Assembly: GCA_013054445.1 (NCBI GenBank)
Contig: JAAMPI010000111.1
Span: forward strand, 1-64,000
DNA: 64,000 nt
Direction: 5' to 3'
Source: Cudoniella acicularis
Taxonomy: Eukaryota > Ascomycota > Leotiomycetes > Helotiales > Helotiaceae
The position numbers and the translations under genes are program-made. The notes below the pieces were generated by a model, which was not told where the DNA came from, searched no databases, and was given only the letters and a program-made list of their open reading frames with translations. Position 1 is the first letter of the stretch; each line of letters begins with the position of its first letter. Shown here piece by piece: positions 1 through 12,127 of the stretch.

Positions 1-512
1 TACAGTACAAGTGCATACATACAAAACCAAAACCAAAATAATATCTAATCTAATACAATCCTGATTTTCCCTTAAATCCTTTTGTTTGTCTCACCTGTTC
101 ACAGGTGGGCGCCTTCCAGCTTTCGAGTGACGTGTTGCACGTCATTTGAGGACCCCTCTATCCCTCCTTTTAAAGATAATAAACTTTTCCTCACCCAAAC
201 ACAGGGGGTTCTTTGAAACAGTCCTACAAAGTTCCCGGTCTCCCCTCTTTTTCTCAACTTCAAATCTTTTTACCCCTATCCCAAAGTTACATACTCTTAA
301 GACCCTATTCAGAAATTCTTCTGAGGCTGGAAAGTTGGAGCCAATAAAACCATTATTTCTAAATTTTCTTTTATGTACTCACTCAAGAAACATATATACA
401 AAAACCTCACTCCCCACCTATTCACAATCACGACACCCAATCCGCATCCCACCAAATCTCCTTCCTTCCCGTCCCTTCCCCATCTCCATCCCCCTCACCT
501 TCCCCCACCCAT

Positions 513-2269
513 TCAAACCAAAGGGTGGCTTCCCCCCTTAACGCTCACCACACCTCCCTTCACGCTACTCACACCAGCCCACTGCAATGCCTTAGGCAAC
601 AGCGGCTGTATCTCCTTCAACCAGACAGTCTCATACATACTGGGTCCACCATCTCCCGCCGTGCTGCCAGGCTCCAGACTTCCCCAGTGATTCCCATCGC
701 TGCAGCACGCGCTGTTGGTGCCCCAGAAGGGACCCGCGGCCCATGCTGCCCAGCCGATATACTCTTCGTTGCTGGCCATGTAGTTTATCATGTCGGAGAG
801 GTAGCTGGCGCATTGGGTGCCGTTTGCTGCGCCGACTGTTTGGTGGTTGTTAGTTTTTCTTCTTTTTCATTCCTTCATTCTGGCCTCGGTATTTTTATCT
901 TCATTCTCAAAAATAACAACGTTTTAAAACCTTCCAACAAACGAACCCCAAAAATAAAAAAGCGGAAAACAAAAACAGCTAGGGGAGGGGAAAAACGCAC
1001 ACTCAGAAACAATAGCCTTAAACTTATTAGCCTTCAACCAAGCCGTCACATCCGCCAGATTCGCCGGTCCACTGGAGTTACAGCTCACGTGCGAGCCCGA
1101 GAAATCAGCATCGAGGTACTCGTGGATATCGATGGCTGTGTTATTGAGAGGATCTTTGATATTGGCCAATGCGGTGGCTGAGGATGGTGAGTAGCCTGTC
1201 CAGCTTTGTGTGAAGGAATGTCCGCCTGTCCAGGAGTTGCCTGGTGCGAGGATACGTGGTTTTGTGTTAGGAAGGGGATGGGGGGAGATAGGGGGAGGAG
1301 TAAAGGGGGGAAACTTACAGTTGTTTCGCTCCAGCCTTGCGGATAGCATCGATGGCTGCTTGGTCGTTGGCAAGCACCAAATCAGTCGACATATCATGAG
1401 GCTGTGTAAAGTCAGTCACTGTCAACCACTCCTTCCCCCCTTCTTCTTACTCCCCCTCCACCCTCCTCTCAACACCCAAACCCGCCTCTTTTCTCAAAAA
1501 AATCAAGAATAAAAGCATACCTCATTCATCAACCCAAAAATAACCCTCTCATTCCCCTTAAACCTCCCCGCCAACTCCCCCCAAAACTCAGCAAACTGCT
1601 TCGTCGTAGCCGCCTTCGGATCAGTCGAATTGCCGATGACGCTGCCCGTCATGGGTTGCTGGCTTGGGTCGTTGTAGCGCATGTAGTTGTGGGGATCGAG
1701 GATGACGTACGCGCCTTTGGTTTTGGTGATGTAGTTTATGGCGTCGGCGTAGAGGTCAAAATGCTGTTTGGACGGTTAGTGGTTTGGATTCAAGGGAAAA
1801 GGGGGAAGGGAGAAGGGGGAGGGAGGACTGACAGTTTGGTTGAATTTAGCGCCGAGTCCAGTTGTCGGGGGACACATACGTTCGAGGAGAAACGCAACAC
1901 GGAAAAGGTTCACCTATATTAATCTCGTCAGCTCTCAAGTCTCCTCTCCTCTCCTCCATTTCGATTTTCCCAAGAAACTCACGTGATCCTGATCAACAAA
2001 CACATCGATGGCGGTCTTGTTGATGAAAGCATAGTCGACTCCGAATCGCCCCGGTAAACCAGTTCCTGGAGTAGAAGTGGCACCTATTCGAGTCAGTAAA
2101 AGAGCAAAATAAAATAAAGGGGGAAGCAAGAAAAAGGTAAGAAGAGAATGATCAACGTACTCCATACTCCGAATTCTCCACTGCTCTCCGAGACACCGGC
2201 GTAGTAAATTGTAGCAGCTGCTTTACTAATAAGCAGTGCCGCGGCAGCGATAGACTTTGAGAACAACAT
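513..2269 (-). CDS. GH5 endoglucanase (cellulase), secreted
   Basis: Endo-beta-1,4-glucanase of glycoside hydrolase family 5, fungal EG II type, acting on cellulose outside the cell. Seven exons fit: 2269-2161, 2083-1983, 1913-1833, 1763-1521, 1401-1319, 1254-1001 and 835-513. They total 1194 nt, giving 397 aa. Residues 1-19 form a signal-peptide-like stretch. The acid/base Glu lies in GLMNEPHD at the exon 4/5 junction. The nucleophile Glu lies in VSEFGAANGTQC, which is rebuilt exactly across the last intron (836-1000). EGNSWTG-like APGNSWTGGHS is also present. No CBM1 and no linker are seen, so this is a single-domain enzyme. The intron ending at 1255 has CG rather than AG at its 3' end, although frame and homology place the junction there. 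Family assignment is firm; activity depends on that intron being spliced. Confidence 0.88.
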
Positions 2270-3098
2270 GTTGAAAAACTTCTCCAGTTCTCTAGAAAAG
2301 CCAAATTCTTAACACTTCACAACCTCTCCAGAAGCACAAGGACGTCCATCTTATATATAACACCACCGCTACCGGAATTAAGCCAAGTTCCCAATCACCA
2401 CCTTACAATGAATTCATCCAAACAATCTCGTCCCGCTCTCAAGAAATTTCAGGTCACAAAAAACGGTGGAGCCTATCGGAAAATTCCACCATCTGGAAAT
2501 TGTACCCCAACGGCACATACCTGGACCTGTACCTGAGTGGCTGCACGAGACAGATCTCGGCACGAGCCCGGCCAGATCGAAGTGATAATCGTGAGGAGGA
2601 GATGGCGGCCCGGAGGCTGAATTTCACCCCTCGTGTCTCGTTTCGGATCCATGCCCCGCCGGAAGCACAGCCTCCGTCGTCTGAAAAAAGATTGGAATAA
2701 AGCATCAGAAATACTTTTTAGAAAGGCAAAGAAATGAATAATAATGTCAATCGGGACTTCAGATCAATGGCGTGAAACTACCGGGCCCGTCGGAAGTTGT
2801 TCCGCAGGCAACAGTTACTATTTAATACACCCTCACGTGTATGTGGAAAGGGAACTGACTTTTTTGTTTGGGACGGAAGAAGGCAAAATCACAAAACCAC
2901 AACGGGATGGAATGAAATCTATTTAGGAGGTTTACTGAAGAAGAGTCTTTCACAAAACAGGTGACAACTCCTAAACACCATATCTATTCGGGCTTGACAA
3001 AATTCACAAAAATACAATCGCTTTGAAACACCGGAAGTTGGTGTCGGAGTACCAAAACGTGTAATTTATTCGTGAGGTTTCCAAGATGGCCAATAAGG
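2270..3098. other. Intergenic, no convincing gene
   Basis: Upstream region of the GH5 gene (TATA-like tatatataac near 2351) running to the end of the SAT4 gene. Short open frames at 2454-2705 on both strands have no recognisable domain and lack introns or conserved motifs, so I do not call a gene. Confidence 0.5.
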
Positions 3099-5006
3099 CT
3101 AAGCATTGGAGTCGTTGGTAGTCCTGTTTTGCCTCAGTGCTTTGAATTTATTCGCAAATTGTTGACGTTTGTCAATCTCAACTGCCAAAGCTCCAGTCCG
3201 AGAAATCGTGGTGCTGATATGAGTTAGGGGGCCGGCTGTTCCTCCCCAGATTTCTGGACTTTCGCTTTGTGTCGTTGAGTTGTTCATAGTTATAGTCTTT
3301 GTGTGTTGTAGCAACTCAACCCTTCGTTCAATTTGAAACCCTTCACCACTACGACGCACAGCATCTTGCATTTTTGCCATCTAGTCAGTAATTAGCTTCA
3401 AAATAAGAAACAATCTCGGCTTGCGAGTAGGATATCTAATAATTTTCGTATCACCGATTCACCGAGATGGGACGTCTTACCGAAGAACGGAGTCCTCGCC
3501 CAAAAGTCTTCATCCTCATTGACGCCGCTTTGCCTCTTGACTCAGCTCGTGGGACCTGATTCTCAACAGGTGGGGTATATCCAGTGCTGCAGGCGTCCAT
3601 GCCGAACTGTGTTTTTCGAATGTGATTGAACCCGTGGCGCCAGAGTCGGTAGAGAATTGGGGCGTTTGCAACGGCGGTCTTCAGAGGTGTAAGTGGATGC
3701 AGATATATTTGGGATATTCAAATGACTAGGCCTTTGCCATAGACTCACCATCAAAAAACACTCGACCTAAATATGCAAATTAGCATGGACTAGCCACAAG
3801 TGGGGATCCTCATTCTTACCTGTCCCCAAATGAGGAGGTTTGGCTGCCAGTGCGCTGGATCCGAGTCAACTCGAGCGACGGTGACGATCCGTGTTATTAT
3901 CACTGCGACAACCTAGGCCCACGTTTAGTAGCGAGTACGAGGGAAGATGACAGGTCCTTACAAAAAGTGCACCGAAAAAGACTGGGGTTATCTGAAAAAT
4001 TGTTCTATATTTTTGTCAGTATCATGTCCGTAAAACCAATGAAATAGCCAACCTGAGGGGAAGGCCCTCCCTGATAATTATCGGCAGAGGTATCCCTATC
4101 AATACCAGGTTGGTGAAAATGTCTGTCTGGACTGTAATCAGCGAGAGACATTCCTGATTGCCAGAAAATGTACGCACCGATGCCATTACTAGGGTGCTAG
4201 CTACCTGTGGTTTGTTAGTGTAGTTTGAAGGCAGAATTGAGGGAGGTTCTCACAGCTTCCTGTTCCTAGTCAGCTGCGAACCATTAAATGAATGGAGTGT
4301 AATACTCACAGCACACTCAGGAACTTGTGGAAGAACCTGCCATTCCAACGACAGAGGATTGCACTCGAGAAATATTGAAACCATGCATGCTAGCCATGTT
4401 ATCGCAACCGAAATTCCTGCCGCTTTGATAATCATAAGTTCAATCATCCGGTCGGTAATTCGAGTGTAGAATATCAGCTTGAAAGTTCATCAGCACTCTG
4501 CTCTTCCATCCACCCAAGAATTGTAAACCCACTATGCAAGCCTTTGTAGACCATATATAGGACAGAAAGAACGGACGGCCAACGAGGATGAATTGGGAGC
4601 CAAGCATGACTGTCGCCGCAATTAGCAGATGGCCTTCAAGTAAGTAGTGGGGGGGATGTATACCACGTTGGATCTGGTGTGGGGACAATTCTCCGGGGTC
4701 GATGGCAGCGAAATTGGTGCCGTTGTAGTACTGTAATGCATCAGCATGATGGCGATGCCACAGATTCTGGCAATCGTTTACAGCGATAGGAAACACAGCC
4801 GTGTAAACGGCATAGAGCACTACCGAAGCCAACATGACGAAGTCGTCTAACAAATACTCCTCATGTTTCAGGCGGCGGAGGATCGTCCTGGAAATGATGA
4901 TCAAGAACGAGACACCAGTAAGCGCGAATGCGACACCAACCACAGCTACGTTCCATGGCTGAATGATCGTGGTCTGGTTGCGACCGGTGTCGTTCATAGC
5001 TGCCAT
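3099..5006 (-). CDS. Rhodopsin/SAT4-domain integral membrane protein (Pth11-like family)
   Basis: Seven-helix membrane protein of the fungal SAT4/rhodopsin-like family (related to Pth11 receptors, no CFEM). Joining exons gives the family signature in order: N-terminal helix with ISRTILRR, then LLDDFVMLASVVLYAVYT, LSPHQIQRG, FFLSYIWSTKACI followed directly by LIFYTRITDRM after a 54-nt intron (about 4475-4528), an FLECNPLSLEW loop, TNLVLIGIPLPII, FFGALFVVAVIITRI, and DPAHWQPNLLIWGQVE. The cytoplasmic tail ends with a Thr/Ser-rich stretch and TTTISRTGALAVEID, typical of the family. At least seven introns are needed, several only about 50 nt. Start at 5006 (MAAMNDTG) precedes the first helix. Ligand and role are unknown. 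The gene is separated from the upstream sensor gene by about 950 nt with no clear ORF. Confidence 0.8.
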
Positions 5007-5961
5007 CTGCTTTCGCAGAGAAAGTCGCGAGAGAAAGAATGAAAATTGGAGATGAAGATTATGAAGGGTTTATTTAGAAGGAATCAGAGAGGGTAGGGAC
5101 CCGGCAGCACGGTTGTGAAGAGTTCCGTGGGGAACGACTGTGGAAGGTGCGAAGTGGGTGTCTTTGCGTATAAAAGAGAAAGAGCTTAGCGGGCCACGCC
5201 CTAGACATGTAAAAAGCCCCAGAGACTACGAAAAAAGCGAAAGAATATATCCAATCGTGCAGGTCGCACAACCCCTCGGAGTGAGAGTGGGAGTATCAAC
5301 TTCTCTAGCGTGTCTGTGTGGCACCAGATCAACAAATATTGCCTTCTAGAAGCTGTCGCCAAGGGACTTGCCTAATGACTATTTGTCGTCAACATGAAGA
5401 GAACGAGATAATTGAGTACGGCATAGAGTACTTCCACGTGTATCTAAGGAGAAAGGTAGGTCAAGTCATGCCTCATGGGTTGAATGAAACTATACGAGGA
5501 TCGCACGTGGCGAGGAGATCAGAGATATAAGAGAAAATCACTTCGAGAAGAAGACAACAAGAACCCCTCTTTTTTCACGGGCCACTGCAGGACCCACCGT
5601 ACTCGGCCGTTTGGAGCGTTACACATTAGCACAGCCGATGCTGCAAGCAGTCGATGAAGTTGCATGCACAATCCTTGACTCGAATCCGGTATGCTAGCTG
5701 AAAGACACGGATACATGCAGATGGTCTGACGATGCGGTGCGATACCTTCCAAACTGCCACGTGTGATTGGCCCCAGTCTCGAGAGAAAATGGGTTGCATT
5801 ACAGTTCGTGGATGTTGAAGCCCGGACAAGGCGTCTCAAAACTGTATTGAGATGCTGCCATATTCTCATCCCATTAGGGCGCTGAGGATATTTCAAGATT
5901 CCGAGGAAGGGAAGAGCCCGCGCTGTAAGGATTGAAGTGGCTACAGCATTACTCAATGCTG
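5007..5961. other. Intergenic between SAT4 gene and GlcNAc sensor-like gene
   Basis: Promoter side of the SAT4 gene (to about 5300), then 3' side of the next minus-strand gene. Open frames at 5519-5992 and 5626-5829 show no family motif and overlap the neighbouring gene's 3' end, so I see no gene here. Confidence 0.5.
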
Positions 5962-8900
5962 TTACCATTGATAGCCTTCGTACTCCCAACATACCTCAAA
6001 TCCCAATTTCTCATAAAACCCCCTAATCACAACCCAGTCAATGCAGACACCTGCTATACCCCTTTCTTTCATGTTTTCCATGGCCTTCACCAAAAGTGCA
6101 AGACCCACGCCTTTTCTTCGAGCGTGTTCATCCACACCCACACAGGCTATCAAACCTGTATTCGGGCCTGAAGGCATGAGAGGAAGAAAGGCGAAGATAT
6201 TGCTGACAAGAGCGGATGGCGAACACATTAATGTCCAACCGACTTGAGCTCCATCTTCATCGAAGGCGACCATGACTTCGTGGTGCTGATTTGCTTTTGC
6301 GAGATCTTCGTAGGCCTTGACCCAACCCTAAAGAGTAAATAATGAGTACATGAAAATATACGTGAAAGAAAATGCACGAACGATGTTCTTGAAATTTGCC
6401 CTTTGTTTTGTCATGCATTCGGCATACATATCTGGTGACCAAGGCGCGAACTTGAGAGGTAATTTTGAGATTCGCTCGACAATATCAGGCGGCGCCACAT
6501 CTTTAGTGATATCTCTGTAAAGATCTCGTGCTGTTGGCTTGGTAGATTTGCGAAACCCTGCAGATTCTTAGTTATAAAATACGATTATGAACTTTAAGGT
6601 ATGCAGACCTCTGTGCAGGAAGAAATCTTTTGTCTCTTGAGGAAAGTCAATGGGAACGCCAGGCCAAAGGCGTGGGAACACGGAGCCGATACCAAGACAG
6701 AGTAAATCCCTGCTTCCATTTGCGATAGCCTCGGCTCTCAGTTCTGCCCGTGCTCTTTTCACCAGGGCTGTCCCTATTCCTTTGCCCCGGGACGGTGCTA
6801 AGACGCCAATTATTGCTATCATGCCGTGGCTTGGTTCTACAATGTAAGTCATACAGAAACCGTCCTTGTGTAGGAGATGTGTTCCTCTGGAAAGGAACTT
6901 TTCTAGGCGTTGTTTTTCGATTCTCCACTTTGGGAATATTTCTTGCCACATTGCCCAAATCCCGTCAATATCCTCAGTTGTTCCAGTGAAGGGTCTAATG
7001 TGATGTTTGGGCGTGACGATACCGACAGGCAGTGAGCCAGACGGCTTGATGTTCCCAAAAATCACATCGACGGCCGATCTGAATGCAGGAATCGTCGGCT
7101 CGTAAATTGCGATATAATTTTTGATCTCTTCAATTTCCTCGAGAAAGTCGTAGGGGTCGCACGTCGAAATAACAATCAGCTTACGCCCAAGCTTCTTTCC
7201 TAGCAAAAGGCCGAGTTCTTTTTGATATGGACTCAAGCTTGCATTCCTTGTAGCGAGGACCACAAACTCTGAATCTTTCAGGGCCTTCTCTGATTCGTAG
7301 GTGAGGGGAACCCCATCAAAGAAACGTATCTCTACAATCGCTTGATTATGAACTCGCAGCAGATCGAGATATGTTGCAGGTGTATAGGGCTCCCTTGTTT
7401 GCTTCTCGCCGCCTTCAACGGCTCCTCCGCCTGCTGCCGTTTTACCAGGACTGACGAAGACAATTTTACTCCCGGGACTTGATGGAAGAGGAAATATTCC
7501 CGGTTCGCTCCGAACCACAGTTGTGCTTTTAGCGTAGATTTCGGATGCGAGTTGGAAATGTTTCTTATTGTCACTGCGCTCATTTCGCAGCCTATCCTCA
7601 TCCAATATCAGGGAGGTCAGTTCTTTAGCGGTCACGCGAACATTTTGTCCCACATCCTGACCGTCTTGATCGATATACTGAAACTCCCCCAAAGCCTTGA
7701 TAATGTAGATGTTTTTGCGAGTCCAGGTGACAAATAGTTCTGAGCCTTCACGGAGACAGTAAGCTAGAATTTTCAGTGCTCTCAACGCATTTCGCCACTT
7801 CTTATCTTTGTCATTCAATTGTTTGTCGAGCATGTCCATGATTTCATAAAAGTCGTTCGATGAAATTTTGGACCTCTGAGCTACTTCACTCATCTCGCTC
7901 TCCGGTGGGGCCCAAGGATCGTTGGAGGTTAGACCCCAATTTCTTCGGGATTCCGAATTTTCGAGTGTAGAGGCTAATATGAATTTTTCTGCGGTAGATA
8001 AGTACTGGGATTTGAGGCGACTGATTCTGTCTACAGATGCTTGAATAGCTTGTTGAAAAAGCTCCCCAGATTTTACAGCCTTAAGGACTAATTCGATAGC
8101 TCCAACTTGAGCAGCCATAGTATGGCAAATCATGACACAATCCGTTCCTGCCTAAAAATTAATGTCAGCCGTGATCTTTATCCCCGGGATGAAAGCATCA
8201 AATATGCAGACCTTCAAGGCCATCACAGCCGCTTTCTCCGTCCCATATGGAGCACGGACTCCATCCATTTCCAGGCAATCGCTAATAATCAACCCTTTGT
8301 ACTGCATTTCATTCCTTAGGATCTGTATGGCAGAAGGATTGAGGCTTGCTGGGAGTTTCTTGGACTCCTCATTGTGGTCCATGCTTGGGCCTTCTATTCC
8401 GGACATCACAATATGTGCTGTCATCACAGCATCGACATTTTCTGCAGTAGCTCTGCGAAATGGAATAAGTTCACATGCATTGATCATGGCCTTGCTCTTT
8501 GATATAACAGGAAGTCCATAGTGCGAATCGACAGCAGTGTCTCCATGACCAGGGAAGTGCTTCACACATGGGACAATACCACCTTCTCGGAGTCCTTTGA
8601 TCTGCCCTGAAACAAATCTCCCAACAGCTTCGGGGTCATCTGACACTGATCGAACACCAATAACAGGATTCTTCGGTTCTGAATTGACATCGGCAATTGG
8701 TGCATAATTCATGTTGATACCAAATTTCTTGAGGGTTTCCGCGGTAGCTAAGGCTACTTTGTACGCGTTTGAAGTATCTTTCGTGGCTCCGAGGGCCATA
8801 GAACCTGGTAATTGAGCTGCGATTGGGGATTTGATCCGAGTGATGAGCCCATTTTCCTGGTCAATGGCAATGAAGAGATCTTGGGAGTGGCCAGCCGATT

Positions 8901-9315
8901 TTGCAATCTCTTGAAGAGAATTTGTGAGGCTCAGGAGTTGAGTCTCACTTTGGACATTCCGCTGAAAGAGAATGACTGTCCCGATCTTGTGAGTGGTGAT
9001 GAGGGTCTTAATATCCTCGCTTGGCACGTGACCATGGAAGCCAACGATGAAGAGCTAGATATGCAGCGTCAGTCAGTCATATGATACCAAGGGATATTAT
9101 ACCTCTGAATGAGAGATAAGCCAACAATGCCAGCCTATCCTCCAGGTGGCGTGGGGGCTTTCCGCGCGGGAGCATGAAGGTCCATGAAAAATGAGAGAGG
9201 TCGGGTTATGGTCTTCGATTGCAGTATTGGAGAAAGTGTTTGAGCTTACCTGTCCTACTTTGGCCCTGAGCTCTTCCTCAGACCAGGGAGTTGCGTGATT
9301 CGATAGGCTTTCCAT
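5962..9315 (-). CDS. Ngs1-like GH3-GNAT protein carrying an inserted ENTH domain
   Basis: Resembles fungal Ngs1, the N-acetylglucosamine sensor whose GH3-like part binds GlcNAc and whose GNAT part acetylates histones. Exons 9315-9250, 9054-8212, 8151-6609, 6557-6382 and 6327-5962 sum to 2994 nt, giving 997 aa. Start MESLSNHATPWSEEEL is followed after the first intron by QLFIVGFHGH. Residues 23-355 are a GH3 beta-N-acetylhexosaminidase domain with KHFPGHGDT (about 187-195) and the nucleophile in SDCLEMDG (Asp about 281). Residues 373-500 are an ENTH domain. Residues about 507-680 resume the GH3 C-terminal region (SEIYAKSTTVVRSEPG). Two GNAT folds follow, with CoA-loop motifs RGKGIG (about 757) and RRKGVG (about 946). 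The frame is open throughout. It is transcribed divergently from an Ngt1-like transporter. GH3-GNAT architecture is known in fungi; the ENTH insertion is not known to me. Confidence 0.88.
7561..7944 (-). other. ENTH (epsin N-terminal homology) domain segment inside the GH3-GNAT gene
   Basis: About 128 residues matching the ENTH core of epsins in order: SNDPWAPPESEMSEVAQ, DFYEIMDMLDKQLNDK, KWRNALRALKILAYC, GSELFVTW, NIYIIKALGEFQYID, GQDVGQNVRVTAKELTS and LILDEDRLRNERSD. The lipid-inducible helix 0 that precedes this core in real epsins is absent; the upstream residues are GH3 linker (STAEKFILASTLENSE). The segment has no intron, no stop and no frame disturbance at either junction. ENTH domains bind phosphoinositides in endocytosis; what it does here is unknown. 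Confidence 0.85.
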
Positions 9316-9901
9316 CTTTCTTCGTCCTGCAGCTGGAACCTGGGGCGCTGGTTGACAGTGCTGGCGAGGATTCCAATGCTTCACCTCTCTCTTGAAGGGA
9401 TGCAATCAGTCCAAGAGGCATCCTCCATACCTGATGCTATGAAAACCCTTTTTTTTTTGTCTAGGTACGAAGTATGTAACATGGCTTGCGGCCCTGGAAG
9501 AAAGGAGTCGTGGTTGTAAAAATAAGCTTGGCGATCACGTGGTGCTAAGGTCAAGCCAATCACATGCGACGGTGGCCAGATTATTCCGGGCCGACAACAA
9601 CCCAAACCAAGTAACGTAGTATTTGTCCCAAGTTCCCTAGCCTTCCCTATCTTCGATTATTTACGTGAACGTAATTCGTCCAGATATACAACGGCTCGTG
9701 AAGCTAGGACTCCTGTCAAACCTTGGTGCGCAAGACTTCCGAACGATCGATAAGATTGTGGCGATTGCGATTAAGGGAAGGCCGTCGAGCCGCGATTCCG
9801 GTTCTTATTTTAAGGACCCAACGGTCGACCTCTCATTATGGCTTCTCCTCGAAGAAACTCCTCGGAACCTTTACTGTTAGTGTCTACTACGAGGGTTCTC
9901 C
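9316..9901. promoter_or_regulatory. Shared divergent intergenic/promoter region
   Basis: 586-nt space between the start codons of the Ngs1-like gene (minus) and the transporter gene (plus). No intervening gene is supported; short open frames at 9381-9605 and 9665-9905 look like leader noise. A T-run (9450-9459) lies inside. Specific sites were not identified. Confidence 0.5.
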
Positions 9902-11854
9902 ATGATGAACGACTCAATTGTTGTCAACAGTCAAAACGACACCGTCACCAAGCAGATTGCTGTCGGCTCATCGGATGTCGATGAGACGAAGACGAAACAG
10001 TTGCAGGAAAATCTCCAGAAATACGAGCAGTTATTTGGTGCTGATGAGGATGCATTCGATCAACCGACTACCACAAGGAAAGAATTATGGTCATACTATC
10101 TGTATTACAATGTAAGTCCACGGTGTGAATGGCTTGCTCATGACTGACGGATTTTAGGGAGACAACGGAGTTGGTCCTGGATCTTATTCGCAAGCGCTAT
10201 TTCAGTCTGTCCTGACTGGTGGTGGCTGGGACCCCGCTATTTCTCCAATTGAGAAGGGAAATTGCACGACCGGGGGTTGTGTAGTTTCCTGGGGTTTGGG
10301 AACAAGATCGGTGGCAAGCGTTGTGTTGATTGCAAATGGCATTTGCTTCGCAGTCATGACCATCATGTTTGTTGCTCTGGGATCAGCAGCGGATTATGGG
10401 AACTTCAGTCGTTGGCTTCTTCTGGTATTAACAGTGATTTGTTGGATTTTCCAATACTGTATGATGGCTATCAGACAGCCAAGCCAGTGGCCTGCTGGAA
10501 TGGTTTTCTACATCATAGCATATATTGCATATGTAAGTCAACGATGAAAGGATGCGGTTATGCCTAAGCTCACTTTCGCTAGGGAGCTACCCTGGTATTT
10601 TATGCAGCGCTCTTCCCAAGGCTTTCGCGATGCATGCCTCACGTCCGGAAGGCGCGTGAAGAAGATTTGAAGAATGGAAAAATCAACCAAGAGGAATATG
10701 ACAAAATCGAAAGTATGGAGCGAAACCATATCAGTAGTGTGTCAACTGCGCATTCGAATATTGGTTATCTTCTCACGCTCGTCATCAATCTGTCTGTTCT
10801 CCTTCCGCTGCAGGGAAATTCATTTGGGAACAATCTTGCTTTGTGCCTGACAAACTCATGTAAGGCTAACCTCCTTTTTGAATGGGATATAACTAACCTC
10901 AAAAGACTGGGTTGTTCTTGGAATTTGGTGGTTTATATTCCAGCAGCCTCGTCCAGGACCAAAGATGCCGAAGGGCAGTAATTATGCCACCATCGGATGG
11001 AAACAGGTCGCCTTGGCTTTGCGTGAAGTCACACATCTACCGCAAACATTCATCTATTTGATCGCCTTCTTCCTCTTAGCGGATGGCCTCAATACAACAG
11101 GTACTCTCATCTCAATTATCCAAAATCAGATCGTGTCATTTTCCTTTCTGGAGATCACGTATCTCGGCCTGGCGCAAGCGGCTTGTTCCATCACATCGAC
11201 TTTCGGATTTTGGTATTTCCAAAAATACTTTGGTATCAAAACTAAGACTATGTTCATGGTCACCAACTTTTTTAGTGTATTCATTCCATTTTATGGCATG
11301 TTGGGGCTCTGGACGAATACAGTTGGATATCATCATGTCAGGGACTTTTGGATTTACAATATCTTGTTCGGTCTCTTTCAAGCTCCTTACTATGCATACG
11401 CACAGACCATGATGTCGGAAGTCACTCCAAGAGGATACGAAAACATGTTCTTTGGGTTGTTTGGCATAACAAATCGCGCCGTAAGTTTTCGCTTTAGCCT
11501 TTTATTTCAGTTAACTTATGGGAGGCTTAGTCAAGCATTATCGGTCCAAATGTTGTGCAAGTTATAATCAATGCTACGAACAACAACTGGTTGGGTTTTC
11601 CATTCCTGTTTGCGTTATGCACTGCCGCTAGCATTGTTATCTGGTTTGTCGATATCGAAAAGGGCAGAGATAATTGTCGGAAATATGTCGAAGACAGAAA
11701 GCTGGTTCAAGTTGCCAAAGAGAGTGGATTGACCATAGGTGAAGTTATAGATGGTGTTGCAACTGGCGAACTGGTTGCTGAAGCCAATGGAAGCAGTAGT
11801 GGGAGTGTTGAAGTCGTTGGAGTTCAGACGGCCAGGAAAGGACATGTTGACTAA
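9902..11854 (+). CDS. Atg22/UMF1-type MFS transporter, possibly GlcNAc transporter (Ngt1-like)
   Basis: Multi-pass transporter. Exons 9902-10111, 10158-10532, 10583-10859, 10906-11480 and 11531-11854 total 1761 nt, giving 586 aa. Soluble N-terminal 65 residues precede RKELWSYYLYYNGDNGVGP, the entry motif of Atg22-like transporters, followed by about 11-12 hydrophobic segments (for example IANGICFAVMTIMFVALG, MVFYIIAYIAYGATLVFY, FIYLIAFFLLADGLNTTGT). A charged loop with REEDLKNGKINQEEYDKIE lies mid-protein. The C-terminus is hydrophilic. All exon phases close. Fungal GlcNAc importers of this general type are found beside GlcNAc catabolic genes; the head-to-head Ngs1-like neighbour supports that role but does not prove it. 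A vacuolar amino-acid exporter (Atg22 proper) is the alternative. Confidence 0.75.
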
Positions 11855-12127
11855 TTGAAATGGCAACAACACTGTAGAGAGCGGAACGCACTCTGTATTG
11901 TGACGACACCGTGGCTCTCTAAGACAGAAGCACATTATTTTTGCAAATATTTCTTCATCACGCCGCCTCCAATTCTTTCATCAATGGCACCAATCGCAGG
12001 CCCACATTAATCAGCTGGATGAGTCATCAGTTATCTCCCCAAAACAAGCAAGAATCTTACATCCAAACATCCACTCCGATTCCGTACTACCTGTTGTTCA
12101 TTTAAAGAGCAAGAACCAAACCCAACA

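Noticed and set aside
525..1512. Long plus-strand frames at 525-1181 and 1210-1512
   Set aside because: They are antisense shadows of the GH5 exons, whose minus-strand joins give catalytic motifs.
5519..5992. 157-aa minus-strand frame
   Set aside because: It overlaps the 3' end of the sensor gene, has no motif and no neighbours supporting it.
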